DNA of 64,000 bases, taken from the NCBI GenBank assembly GCA_947594855.1, contig CANQEL010000002.1, positions 124,001 through 188,000 of the forward strand. The letters run 5' to 3'. Source of the DNA: an uncultured Lachnospiraceae bacterium (GTDB taxonomy: Bacteria; Bacillota; Clostridia; Lachnospirales; Lachnospiraceae). Every line of letters starts with the position of its first letter. The first letter of the stretch is position 1. Both the position numbers and the translations under genes were made by a program. Shown here one piece after another: positions 18,606 through 26,597 of the stretch. The notes below the pieces were generated by a model. The model searched no databases and was not told where the DNA came from. It saw nothing but the letters and a program-made list of their open reading frames with translations.

Positions 18606-19391
18606 TTGGCAGTTACAATAAAATCACAACATGAAATAGAAATCATGAGAGAAGCAGGGCATATACTTGCTACCGTGCATGAAGAGCTTAAAAAGCTTGT
18701 TGAGCCCGGCATATCTACAATGGAGCTTAACAGATATGCTGATAAACTTATAAGACAACATGGTTGTATTCCATCGTTTCTTAATTATAATGGTTATCCT
18801 GCATCTTTATGTGTATCTGTTAATGATGAGGTTGTTCATGGAATTCCAAGTAAAAAGAGGATTCTAAAGGATGGAGATATTGTAAGTCTGGACTGTGGTG
18901 TAATTTACAGGGAATATCAGTCAGACGCCGCCCGGACTTATGCGGTGGGTAATATTTCGGAAGAAGCGCAGAGGCTTATTGATGTAACAAAGCAAAGTTT
19001 TTTTGAAGGAATAAAATATGCAAAGCCTGGAAATCACCTTTATGATATATCGGCAGCTATTCAGAAATATGTCGAGAGCAATGGTTTTTCAGTTGTAAGG
19101 GACCTTGTGGGTCACGGAATAGGCAGACAGATGCATGAAGACCCGCAAATACCGAATTTTAAACAGCGTGGCCGCGGAATAAAGCTTAGACCCGGAATGA
19201 CGCTTGCGATTGAACCTATGGTAAATATGGGTGCATATGACGTATGGTTTTTAGAGGATGACTGGACTGTTGTTTCCAGGGATGGAAGTTATTCCGCACA
19301 TTATGAAAATACAATATTGATTACAGAGGATGAGCCCAGGCTCCTTTCAGTAAAGCATGGTACAACTATTGAAGATGAAATTCGTAACTGA
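18606..19391 (+). CDS. map: Methionine aminopeptidase type I
   Basis: 261 residues. Removes the initiator methionine from new proteins. Metal-ligand regions are intact: VSLDCGVIYREYQSDAA (two Asp), GHGIGRQMHEDPQIPN (His), TLAIEPMVN (Glu) and HYENTILITE (Glu). TTG start with GGAGATG upstream. It forms part of the secY-adk-map-infA run. Confidence 0.96.
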   Translation: MAVTIKSQHEIEIMREAGHILATVHEELKKLVEPGISTMELNRYADKLIRQHGCIPSFLNYNGYPASLCVSVNDEVVHGIPSKKRILKDGDIVSLDCGVIYREYQSDAARTYAVGNISEEAQRLIDVTKQSFFEGIKYAKPGNHLYDISAAIQKYVESNGFSVVRDLVGHGIGRQMHEDPQIPNFKQRGRGIKLRPGMTLAIEPMVNMGAYDVWFLEDDWTVVSRDGSYSAHYENTILITEDEPRLLSVKHGTTIEDEIRN

Positions 19392-19416
19392 TGATTTATA
19401 ATTGTGGAGGTATAAT

Positions 19417-19635
19417 ATGTCAAAAGCAGATGTTGTTGAAATTAAGGGAACAGTTGTCGAGAAGCTTCCTAATGCAATGTTTCAGGTTGAGCTTGAAAAT
19501 GGCCACAGGGTGTTGGCGCATATAAGCGGAAAGCTCAGAATGAATTACATTAAAATTCTTCCGGGTGATAATGTTATTCTGGAACTGTCGCCTTACGATT
19601 TGACAAAGGGCAGAATTATATGGCGTGACAAGTAA
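19417..19635 (+). CDS. infA: Translation initiation factor IF-1
   Basis: 72 residues, the standard IF-1 length, an OB-fold protein that occupies the ribosomal A site during initiation. [20 protein letters not shown] starts it and RITWRDK-like IIWRDK ends it. ATG 19417 follows GGAGGT; a longer reading from 19402 lacks a ribosome site. The KOW-domain ORF often found before infA in related bacteria is absent. Confidence 0.97.
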   Translation: MSKADVVEIKGTVVEKLPNAMFQVELENGHRVLAHISGKLRMNYIKILPGDNVILELSPYDLTKGRIIWRDK

Positions 19636-19666
19636 TTGGGTGAAATATTAAGTTAGTATAAAGTCC

Positions 19667-19695
19667 TTGCTATAATTTTCAAATTATGGTACACT
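19667..19695 (+). promoter_or_regulatory. Internal promoter before rpmJ
   Basis: TTGCTA (19667-19672), a 17-base spacer, TACACT (19690-19695), then the rpmJ ribosome site AAGGAGGG. It probably boosts the rpmJ-rpsM-rpsK-rpsD-rpoA-rplQ segment. Confidence 0.6.
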
Positions 19696-19727
19696 AAAAA
19701 ACGGACTTTTTGAAAGGAGGGATTACT

Positions 19728-19841
19728 GTGAAAGTAAGAGCATCAGTAAAACCTATTTGCGAAAAATGCAAAGTTATAAAAAGAAAGGGTAAAATCAGAG
19801 TAATCTGTGAGAACCCGAGACACAAACAGGTACAGGGATAA
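19728..19841 (+). CDS. rpmJ: 50S ribosomal protein L36
   Basis: 37 residues, standard length. GTG start after AAGGAGGG. The zinc site is complete (CEKC, C27 and H32 in [10 protein letters not shown]), so this is the C+ form. It is a single-zinc 50S protein near the GTPase-associated region. Confidence 0.96.
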   Translation: MKVRASVKPICEKCKVIKRKGKIRVICENPRHKQVQG

Positions 19842-20130
19842 ATGTTATATTGCATAGGTGCAACACTTTATCGTGCTTTTTGTGTTACAGTTGAAGGTGA
19901 ATAATCTTCAATATGTGATATCATGGGCAGCGTGATTAACTGCCTCAGTAAAACAGTCCATTAGTTTTACTGGTAATAACCGGATGGTTCTCTCCCATCA
20001 TAAGGTTGTTATTATGGTTTAAAGCGGCTGGGATAATATATATAATCAGGTCTGGACAACCGCGGTATTGCCGGTTATGTATATTATATAATCAAACATT
20101 TATTAATTATATCGGAGGTGTAAAACACAC
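19842..20130 (+). promoter_or_regulatory. Structured leader upstream of rpsM (alpha operon)
   Basis: A 289-base gap without a gene holds a series of hairpins: TTGAAG/CTTCAA (19891-19896/19906-19911); CAGTAAAAC/GTTTTACTG (19946-19954/19964-19972, perfect 9 bp); GATGG/CCATC (19983-19987/19995-19999); and a long arm made of ATAATATA/TATATTAT (20033-20040/20080-20087) enclosing AACCG/CGGTT (20058-20062/20072-20076). In E. coli S4 represses this operon through a pseudoknot before rpsM; a comparable role here is inference. Confidence 0.5.
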
Positions 20131-20499
20131 ATGGCTCGTATCAGTGGTGTAGATTTACCAAGAGAAAAACGTGTAGAGATAGGTCTTACCTATATTTATG
20201 GAATTGGTAGAACCAGTTCACGTCGTATCCTTGAAAAGGCAGGCGTTAATCCGGACATTCGCTGCAAAGATTTGTCTGATGAAGATGTTGCCAAAATTCG
20301 TGAAATTATTGACGACACAATGGTTGTTGAAGGTGATTTACGTAGAGAAGTGGCGCTCAACATTAAGAGGTTACAGGAAATCGGATGTTACAGAGGAATC
20401 CGTCACAGAAGAGGTCTTCCTGTAAGAGGACAGAAAACAAAGACGAATGCAAGAACCCGCAAGGGTCCGAAGCGTACTGTTGCAAATAAGAAGAAATAG
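20131..20499 (+). CDS. rpsM: 30S ribosomal protein S13
   Basis: 122 residues. [21 protein letters not shown] starts it; [18 protein letters not shown] is the conserved RNA-binding region, followed by a basic tail. It contacts the P-site tRNA and S19. ATG follows GGAGGTG. Confidence 0.98.
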   Translation: MARISGVDLPREKRVEIGLTYIYGIGRTSSRRILEKAGVNPDIRCKDLSDEDVAKIREIIDDTMVVEGDLRREVALNIKRLQEIGCYRGIRHRRGLPVRGQKTKTNARTRKGPKRTVANKKK

Positions 20500-20513
20500 G
20501 AGGATATGTCATC

Positions 20514-20912
20514 ATGGCTAAGAAAGTAGTAGCAAAGAAGGCGTCTAAAAGGCGTGTCAAAAAGAATATTGACCGTGGACAGGCGCATATTCACGCATCT
20601 TTTAATAATACAATTGTAACTCTGACTGACACAGAGGGTAATGCAATATCATGGGCCAGCGCAGGCGGACTTGGATTTAAAGGTTCAAAAAAGTCTACCC
20701 CATATGCTGCACAGATGGCAGCAGAGACAGCGGCTCAGGCAGCAGTTCCTCATGGACTTAAATCTGTAGATGTTATGGTAAAAGGTCCCGGTGCAGGAAG
20801 GGAAGCTGCAATCCGTGCACTTCAGGCATGTGGAATTGAAGTAACAAGCATTAGGGATGTTACGCCGGTACCACATAACGGATGCAGACCGCCTAAGAGA
20901 AGAAGAGTATAA
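20514..20912 (+). CDS. rpsK: 30S ribosomal protein S11
   Basis: 132 residues. A Lys/Ala-rich N-terminus is followed by [19 protein letters not shown] and the C-terminal signature [19 protein letters not shown]. It forms part of the 30S platform. It starts 14 bases after rpsM. Confidence 0.98.
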   Translation: MAKKVVAKKASKRRVKKNIDRGQAHIHASFNNTIVTLTDTEGNAISWASAGGLGFKGSKKSTPYAAQMAAETAAQAAVPHGLKSVDVMVKGPGAGREAAIRALQACGIEVTSIRDVTPVPHNGCRPPKRRRV

Positions 20913-20946
20913 TTGATTTGAATAAGGATGATAGGAGGATATATAA

Positions 20947-21540
20947 ATGGCAAGAGATATGACACCGGTTCTCAAAAGATGCAGGTCACTGGGACTTGAA
21001 CCAACTTATTTGGGAATTGATAAAAAGTCAAATAGAAATGTTAGAGAAGGAAGAAAGCCAAGCGAGTATTCCTTACAGCTTAAAGAGAAACAGAAAGCTA
21101 AGTTTATATACGGAGTTTTAGAAAAGCCTTTCCGTAATAATTATGAAAAGGCTCAGAAGCTTAAGTATGGAACAACCGGTGAAAACCTTATGATTCTTCT
21201 TGAACTCAGGCTTGATAATATTTTATTCCGCCTTGGTTATGGAAGAACCAGAAAGGAAGCAAGGCAGATTGTAGGTCACAAACATGTACTTGTTAATGGA
21301 AAACGTGTTAATATTCCATCATATCAGGTAAAAGTCGGTGACGTTATTGAGATTGCAGAAAAACATAAGAGCGCACAGAGATATAAGGATATTCTGGAAG
21401 TGACAGATGGAAGAATAGTTCCGGAGTGGCTGGAGGCTGACCATGAGAATCTTTCAGGTGTAGTGAAGGCGATTCCTACAAGAGAGCAGATAGATGTTCC
21501 AGTTAATGAGGTGCTTATCGTCGAGTTGTATTCTAAGTAA
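20947..21540 (+). CDS. rpsD: 30S ribosomal protein S4
   Basis: 197 residues, the zinc-free form typical of Firmicutes paralogs. The S4 RNA-binding domain carries LDNILFRLGYGRTRKEARQ and VNGKRVNIPSYQVK. It nucleates 30S assembly and is a translational repressor in several bacteria. ATG follows AGGAGG. Confidence 0.97.
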   Translation: MARDMTPVLKRCRSLGLEPTYLGIDKKSNRNVREGRKPSEYSLQLKEKQKAKFIYGVLEKPFRNNYEKAQKLKYGTTGENLMILLELRLDNILFRLGYGRTRKEARQIVGHKHVLVNGKRVNIPSYQVKVGDVIEIAEKHKSAQRYKDILEVTDGRIVPEWLEADHENLSGVVKAIPTREQIDVPVNEVLIVELYSK

Positions 21541-21581
21541 TTAGAATTGCTCATTATTAAACCCAAAAGGAGGGTCCGAAA

Positions 21582-22544
21582 TTGTTTGATTTTGAAAAGC
21601 CAAAGATTGAAATTGCAGAAATCTCTGAAGATAAGAGATATGGACGTTTTGTAGTAGAACCTTTGGAAAGAGGTTACGGTACAACTTTGGGTAATTCGCT
21701 GAGAAGAATTATGCTTTCATCATTACCGGGTTCTGCAGTGAGCCAGGTTAAGATTGATGGTGTTGTTCATGAATTCTGTGCAATCCCTGGGGTTAAAGAA
21801 GATGTTACAGAGATTATAATGAACATTAAAAATCTCGCAGTGAAGAACAATAGTGATATCAATGAAGTAAAAACTGCTTATATTGAAGCAGAAGGTGAAT
21901 GTGTTGTAACTGCTAAAGATATTCAGGTTGACCAGGATATTGAGATTATTAATCCTGATCAGGTTATCGCAACACTCAGTGGAGGACCGGATTGCAGATT
22001 GTTTATTGAAATGACAATTACAAACGGACGCGGATATGTTGGAGCAGATAAGAACAAGACTGAGGATATGCCTATAGATATGATATCCATCGATTCAATA
22101 TATACACCTGTAGAGCGTGTTAATCTCACTGTTGAGAATACCCGTGTCGGACAGATTACGGATTTCGATAAGCTTACACTTGATGTATATACCAACGGCA
22201 CGCTTGCGCCGGATGAGGCTGTAAGCCTTGCTGCAAAGGTGCTTAGTGAACATCTGAATTCATTTATTGATTTATCTGAGAATGCCAAGACAGTTGATGT
22301 AATGGTAGACAAGGTAAATAATGAAAAAGAAAAGGTTCTTGAAATGAATATTGATGAGCTTGAGTTATCAGTACGTTCATACAATTGTTTAAAACGTGCA
22401 GGAATCAACACTGTTGAAGAACTGTGTAATAAAACTTCTGAAGATATGATGAAGGTTCGTAACCTTGGACGCAAATCATTAGATGAAGTGCTTACAAAAC
22501 TTAAGGAACTGGGCTTATCACTGAACCTTGGTGATGAGAATTAG
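21582..22544 (+). CDS. rpoA: RNA polymerase alpha subunit
   Basis: 320 residues. The N-terminal dimerisation domain has [21 protein letters not shown]; a flexible linker near 230-245 precedes the C-terminal domain with [21 protein letters not shown] and [11 protein letters not shown], which binds UP elements and activators. TTG start after AGGAGGG, in the usual alpha-operon position between rpsD and rplQ. Confidence 0.98.
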   Translation: MFDFEKPKIEIAEISEDKRYGRFVVEPLERGYGTTLGNSLRRIMLSSLPGSAVSQVKIDGVVHEFCAIPGVKEDVTEIIMNIKNLAVKNNSDINEVKTAYIEAEGECVVTAKDIQVDQDIEIINPDQVIATLSGGPDCRLFIEMTITNGRGYVGADKNKTEDMPIDMISIDSIYTPVERVNLTVENTRVGQITDFDKLTLDVYTNGTLAPDEAVSLAAKVLSEHLNSFIDLSENAKTVDVMVDKVNNEKEKVLEMNIDELELSVRSYNCLKRAGINTVEELCNKTSEDMMKVRNLGRKSLDEVLTKLKELGLSLNLGDEN

Positions 22545-22566
22545 ATTATTATAGGAGGTCAGTAAA

Positions 22567-23103
22567 ATGGCAGGTTATAGAAAACTTGGAAGAACATCCA
22601 GCCAGAGAAAGGCTCTGCTTCGTGGTCAGGTAACAAGCCTTTTATATCATGGAAAGATTGTTACAACTGAAGCTAAGGCTAAAGAGATTCGCAGGATTGC
22701 AGAAGGCTTAATTGCTATGGCAGTGCGCGAAAAAGATAATTTTGAAGAAGTTACGGTTACCGGAAAGGTTGCAAGAAAAGATAAAGATGGCAAGAGAGTA
22801 AAAGAAGTTGTAGACGGAAAAAAAGTTACTGTATATGATGAAGTTGAGAAGACTATCAAAAAGGATAATCCGTCACGTCTTCATGCAAGAAAGAAAATGC
22901 ATAAGGTTCTCTATGGTGTAACTGAGGTTCCTGTTGAAACAGCAGGCCGTAAGAAAAATACCAAAAAGGTTGATGTTGTACAGAAACTTTTTGATGATAT
23001 CGCACCAAAGTATGCAGGAAGAAATGGCGGTTATACCCGTATAGTTAAGATTGGTCCCCGCAAGGGCGATGCTGCTATGCAGGTTATCATTGAGCTTGTT
23101 TAA
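22567..23103 (+). CDS. rplQ: 50S ribosomal protein L17 with internal insertion
   Basis: 178 residues against about 115-130 in most bacteria. The N-terminal [20 protein letters not shown] and C-terminal [21 protein letters not shown] are normal. The extra length is a charged central segment (about residues 60-125) containing [19 protein letters not shown]. The insertion sits on the surface-exposed side by analogy with known L17 structures. It is the last ribosomal gene before the ECF transporter genes. Confidence 0.96.
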   Translation: MAGYRKLGRTSSQRKALLRGQVTSLLYHGKIVTTEAKAKEIRRIAEGLIAMAVREKDNFEEVTVTGKVARKDKDGKRVKEVVDGKKVTVYDEVEKTIKKDNPSRLHARKKMHKVLYGVTEVPVETAGRKKNTKKVDVVQKLFDDIAPKYAGRNGGYTRIVKIGPRKGDAAMQVIIELV

Positions 23104-23132
23104 AGCCGTTATTTGATTTTAAGTGATAGTGT

Positions 23133-23178
23133 ATGGAGTATTGTCTGACAGGAAATAATCTGCAGATTAATACTCCAT
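23133..23178 (+). terminator. 10-bp hairpin after rplQ
   Basis: ATGGAGTATT (23133-23142) and AATACTCCAT (23169-23178) are perfect complements with a 26-base loop, followed by TTTC. Termination may be partial because the T-run is short. Confidence 0.5.
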
Positions 23179-23203
23179 TTTCATATGTCAGGAGAGGTTC
23201 ACA

Positions 23204-24082
23204 GTGATTAAATCAGAAAACCTTGTGTATGAATATAGAAGAAATACGGCAGATGATACGGAAATACGGACAAGGGTGCTTGATGGACTGAATATTGATA
23301 TAAAGGATGGACAGTTTATATCAATAGTAGGACATAACGGTTCCGGAAAATCTACGCTTGCAAGACATCTTAATGCGCTTCTTACTCCTACAGGAGGTAC
23401 ATTATGGGTGAACGGACTGGATACTTCTGATGAGGATAATACGTTTTCTATAAGGCAGAATACAGGAATGGTATTTCAAAATCCGGATAATCAGATTGTA
23501 GCAAATGTAGTGGAAGAAGATGTTGCATTTGCGCTTGAAAATACCGGAGTTCCTACAGGAGAAATATGGCGCCGTGTTGAGAAAAGCCTTGCAACGGTAG
23601 GAATGTTAAAATACAGGGGTACGGCTCCGAATCATCTTTCCGGCGGACAAAAACAGCGTGTGGCTATTGCGGGCGTGCTTGCAATGAAACCAAAATGCAT
23701 AGTGCTTGATGAATCGACAGCGATGCTTGATCCGGGAGGAAGAAAAGAAGTTATAGAAGCTGTAAGGGAGCTTAATAAAAAAGAAAATATTAATATTATT
23801 CTGATAACACATTATATGGAAGAAACAATATATTCAGACAGAATATTTGTGATGAATAAAGGAAAGATAGTTATGGATGGAACACCTGAATATATATTTT
23901 CAGATATATCCATACTTGAAAAATATAACCTTGAAGCGCCACAGGCAATATATATTGCAGACCGTTTGAGAAAAGCGGGACTTAATATAAAGGAATCGGT
24001 ACTTAGTATAGAAGATTTGGTTTCAGTATTTACGGATTATAAAAAAGGAGTAAATAATGGCGATAATAATAAAAAATCTTAA
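23204..24082 (+). CDS. ecfA1: ECF transporter ATPase EcfA1
   Basis: 292 residues. One of the two ATPases that power energy-coupling factor vitamin transporters. Walker A GHNGSGKST, signature LSGGQKQR, Walker B CIVLDEST (Asp-Glu with Ser instead of Pro). GTG start after AGGAGAGG. The last 26 bases overlap ecfA2. The module ecfA1-ecfA2-ecfT energises separately encoded substrate-binding S components; none is visible in the window. Confidence 0.95.
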   Translation: MIKSENLVYEYRRNTADDTEIRTRVLDGLNIDIKDGQFISIVGHNGSGKSTLARHLNALLTPTGGTLWVNGLDTSDEDNTFSIRQNTGMVFQNPDNQIVANVVEEDVAFALENTGVPTGEIWRRVEKSLATVGMLKYRGTAPNHLSGGQKQRVAIAGVLAMKPKCIVLDESTAMLDPGGRKEVIEAVRELNKKENINIILITHYMEETIYSDRIFVMNKGKIVMDGTPEYIFSDISILEKYNLEAPQAIYIADRLRKAGLNIKESVLSIEDLVSVFTDYKKGVNNGDNNKKS

Positions 24083-24911
24083 TTATATATATGGTGCCGG
24101 AACGGTGTTTGAAAAACAGAGCCTTAAAGATATTAATCTTACCATTGAAGACGGAGAGTTTATAGGGATTATCGGACATACAGGCTCAGGGAAGTCTACG
24201 CTCATACAGCACCTGAACGGACTTAATGTGCCGGCTTCAGGTACCATACTTTATAATGGTGAGGATATATATAGAAAGGGATATTCCAAAAAAAAGCTCA
24301 GAAGTAAGGTAGGACTTGTGTTTCAGTATCCCGAATACCAACTGTTTGAAACAACGGTTCTTAATGATGTAAAATTCGGACCCAAAAATATAGGGATGAC
24401 TGATGAAGAGACAGACCGGAATGCAAAAGAAGCGCTTAAAATGGTTGGAATATCTGAAAATATGTATGATGTGTCGCCGCTTGAACTTTCAGGTGGTGAG
24501 AAAAGACGTGTTGCAATTGCCGGAGTAGTTGCAATGAAACCGGAAGTACTTGTCCTTGATGAACCGACGGCAGGACTTGACCCTAAAGGGAAAAATGAAA
24601 TTCTGTCGCTTATAGATAAATTGCATAAAAATAATGGCGTAACAATTGTACTTGTATCGCACAGCATGGAGGATGTTGCAAAATATGCTACACGTATTGT
24701 AGTTATGAATGATGGAGAAATATTTGCCTGCGGAACGCCGTGTGAAGTCTTCAGGCAATATAAAGAACTTGAAAAGATAGGACTTTCTGCTCCTCAGACG
24801 GTATATCTTTTAAATGAACTTAAAAGTATGGGTTATGATGTTGATACCGATATAATTAATCCGGATGAGGCGGTAAAAGAGATTTTGATACATATGGCAC
24901 AGCAGGCATAG
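24057..24911 (+). CDS. ecfA2: ECF transporter ATPase EcfA2
   Basis: 284 residues. Walker A GHTGSGKST, Q-loop FQYPEYQLFE, signature LSGGEKRR, Walker B VLVLDEPT. It pairs with EcfA1 as a heterodimer. It starts inside the end of ecfA1 with AAAGGAG upstream, so the two are translated in coupling. Confidence 0.95.
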   Translation: MAIIIKNLNYIYGAGTVFEKQSLKDINLTIEDGEFIGIIGHTGSGKSTLIQHLNGLNVPASGTILYNGEDIYRKGYSKKKLRSKVGLVFQYPEYQLFETTVLNDVKFGPKNIGMTDEETDRNAKEALKMVGISENMYDVSPLELSGGEKRRVAIAGVVAMKPEVLVLDEPTAGLDPKGKNEILSLIDKLHKNNGVTIVLVSHSMEDVAKYATRIVVMNDGEIFACGTPCEVFRQYKELEKIGLSAPQTVYLLNELKSMGYDVDTDIINPDEAVKEILIHMAQQA

Positions 24912-24931
24912 ACAGAAGGGATATAAAACAG

Positions 24932-25735
24932 ATGCTTCGGGACATTACGATAGGTCAGTATTATCCTACGGGCTCGGTTATCCATAAGATTGATCCAAGG
25001 GTAAAACTTGCCGGTACGTTTTTATTTATTATTTCAATATTTATTTTTGATAATTATCCGGGATATATAGTTTCATTAATATATCTGGGGTCGGTTATAT
25101 TTATTTCAAAGGTGCCGTTAAAGCACATACTAAAAGGCATTAAACCGATAATTTTCCTTATTGTGTTTACAGCAGTAATGCATCTTTTTTTTACATCCGG
25201 AGATGATATATTATTTGAATTTTATGCTGTAAAAATCACATATACAGGGTTAAAAAAGGCTGTATTTGTCATTGTAAGGCTGTTATTTCTTATTACGGGT
25301 TCGGCAATAATGACATATACTACGACACCTAACCAGTTGACGGAAGGTATTGAAAAGGCATTTGGACCGCTTAATAAAATACATATACCCGTTCATGAAT
25401 TTGCGCTTATGATGTCTCTTGCGCTAAGGTTCATACCAATACTTATGGAGGAAGCAGATAAGATTATTAAAGCGCAGTCATCAAGAGGGGCAGATTTTGA
25501 AGAGGGAAATATATTCAGGCGTATATCGGGCATAGTATCTATTCTTATTCCGTTATTGGTATCTGCTATGGAGCGTGCAAAAGATCTTGCTCTTGCTATG
25601 GATGCAAGGTGTTATCATGGAGGAGAAGGCAGAACGAAGATGAAACCGTTAAAATATACGGTTAGGGATTATATAAGCTATGGTATTATATTAATATATA
25701 TGGTAACTTCAATTGCTGCAGGACATTTTATATAA
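24932..25735 (+). CDS. ecfT: ECF transporter transmembrane subunit EcfT
   Basis: 267 residues with five or six membrane helices. The start (LRDITIGQYYPTGSVIHKIDPR) and the two cytoplasmic coupling motifs containing Ala-Arg-Gly-like triplets (AQSSRGADF and AMDARCYHGG) that contact the ATPases are present. It follows ecfA2 by 20 bases. Confidence 0.95.
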   Translation: MLRDITIGQYYPTGSVIHKIDPRVKLAGTFLFIISIFIFDNYPGYIVSLIYLGSVIFISKVPLKHILKGIKPIIFLIVFTAVMHLFFTSGDDILFEFYAVKITYTGLKKAVFVIVRLLFLITGSAIMTYTTTPNQLTEGIEKAFGPLNKIHIPVHEFALMMSLALRFIPILMEEADKIIKAQSSRGADFEEGNIFRRISGIVSILIPLLVSAMERAKDLALAMDARCYHGGEGRTKMKPLKYTVRDYISYGIILIYMVTSIAAGHFI

Positions 25736-25750
25736 GATAAGGATATGTTA

Positions 25751-26491
25751 ATGATGAAAAGAGTATTGATTGTAATCGCTTATGATGGAACTAATTATCA
25801 TGGCTGGCAGATTCAGCCGAATGCAGTGACAATTGAACAGATTATCAATGAAAGCCTTACAGAGCTTCTTAATGAAGATATAGAGGTAATTGGTGCAAGC
25901 AGGACAGATGCGGGAGTACATGCGTATGGAAATATAGCCGTATTTGATACGAATACGAATATTCCGGCAGAGAAGATAAGTTATGCCTTAAACAGGATAC
26001 TTCCTGACGATATAGTAATTCAGGAATCATATGAAGTGGAACCTGATTTTCATCCAAGGAAATGTGAGAGCATTAAAACATATGTATACAGGATTCTTAA
26101 CAGAAATTTTGATAATCCGGTAAAAAGCAGAAATGCCCTGCACGTATATAAAAAACTTGATATAGAGCTTATGCGTGACGCCGCTTCATATTTTGTAGGC
26201 AGGCATGATTTCAGAAATTTCTGCTCACTGCATACCCAGGCGCGCTCGACGATAAGAATTATATACTCGATTGACATTGAGCGCGAGGATGATGAAATAA
26301 TTATAGAAGTGAGTGGGAACGGCTTTTTATATAATATGGTGAGAATGATAGCAGGAACGCTTATAGATGTGGGTTGCGGCAAGATGAAACCTGAAAGGAT
26401 AGCGGAAATACTTATGTCCGAAAAACGTGATTTTGCAATTAATACCGCGCCGGCAAAAGGGCTTACGCTTGAAATGATTGAATATGTGTAA
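25751..26491 (+). CDS. truA: tRNA pseudouridine(38-40) synthase TruA
   Basis: About 246 residues. Converts uridines 38-40 in the anticodon arm of many tRNAs to pseudouridine. Catalytic Asp in GASRTDAGVHA; FHPRKCESIKTYVYRI and GNGFLYNMVRMIAGTL are family signatures. Several in-frame ATGs (25745, 25751, 25754) cluster at the start; 25751 has the best distance from AAGG. The final codons and stop lie in one copy of an 18/19-bp direct repeat that flanks the next gene. Confidence 0.96.
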   Translation: MMKRVLIVIAYDGTNYHGWQIQPNAVTIEQIINESLTELLNEDIEVIGASRTDAGVHAYGNIAVFDTNTNIPAEKISYALNRILPDDIVIQESYEVEPDFHPRKCESIKTYVYRILNRNFDNPVKSRNALHVYKKLDIELMRDAASYFVGRHDFRNFCSLHTQARSTIRIIYSIDIEREDDEIIIEVSGNGFLYNMVRMIAGTLIDVGCGKMKPERIAEILMSEKRDFAINTAPAKGLTLEMIEYV

Positions 26492-26498
26492 AAAGCAC
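26480..26498 (+). repeat. Direct repeat copy 1 spanning the truA stop
   Basis: GAATATGTGTAAAAAGCAC. It includes the last three sense codons and the stop of truA. The same sequence, one A shorter, recurs at 28429-28446. The two copies bracket the AIPR gene and look like insertion-site duplication or attachment sites. Confidence 0.75.
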
Positions 26499-26535
26499 AA
26501 AATCATAGAACATTATTTTAGTATTAATGAATTTA

Positions 26536-26563
26536 TTGAACTATTATTAAATTGTGTTAAAAT
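26536..26563 (+). promoter_or_regulatory. Promoter of the AIPR island gene
   Basis: TTGAAC (26536-26541), 16-base spacer, TAAAAT (26558-26563), followed by the ribosome site AAGGAGG (26586-26592). It lies inside the direct repeats, so the gene carries its own promoter. Confidence 0.5.
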
Positions 26564-26597
26564 ATATTTGTAAAAAATATATACTAAGGAGGTAAAG

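Noticed and set aside
21959-22474. 171-codon minus-strand ORF inside rpoA
   Set aside because: Antisense shadow; the rpoA frame is fully conserved.
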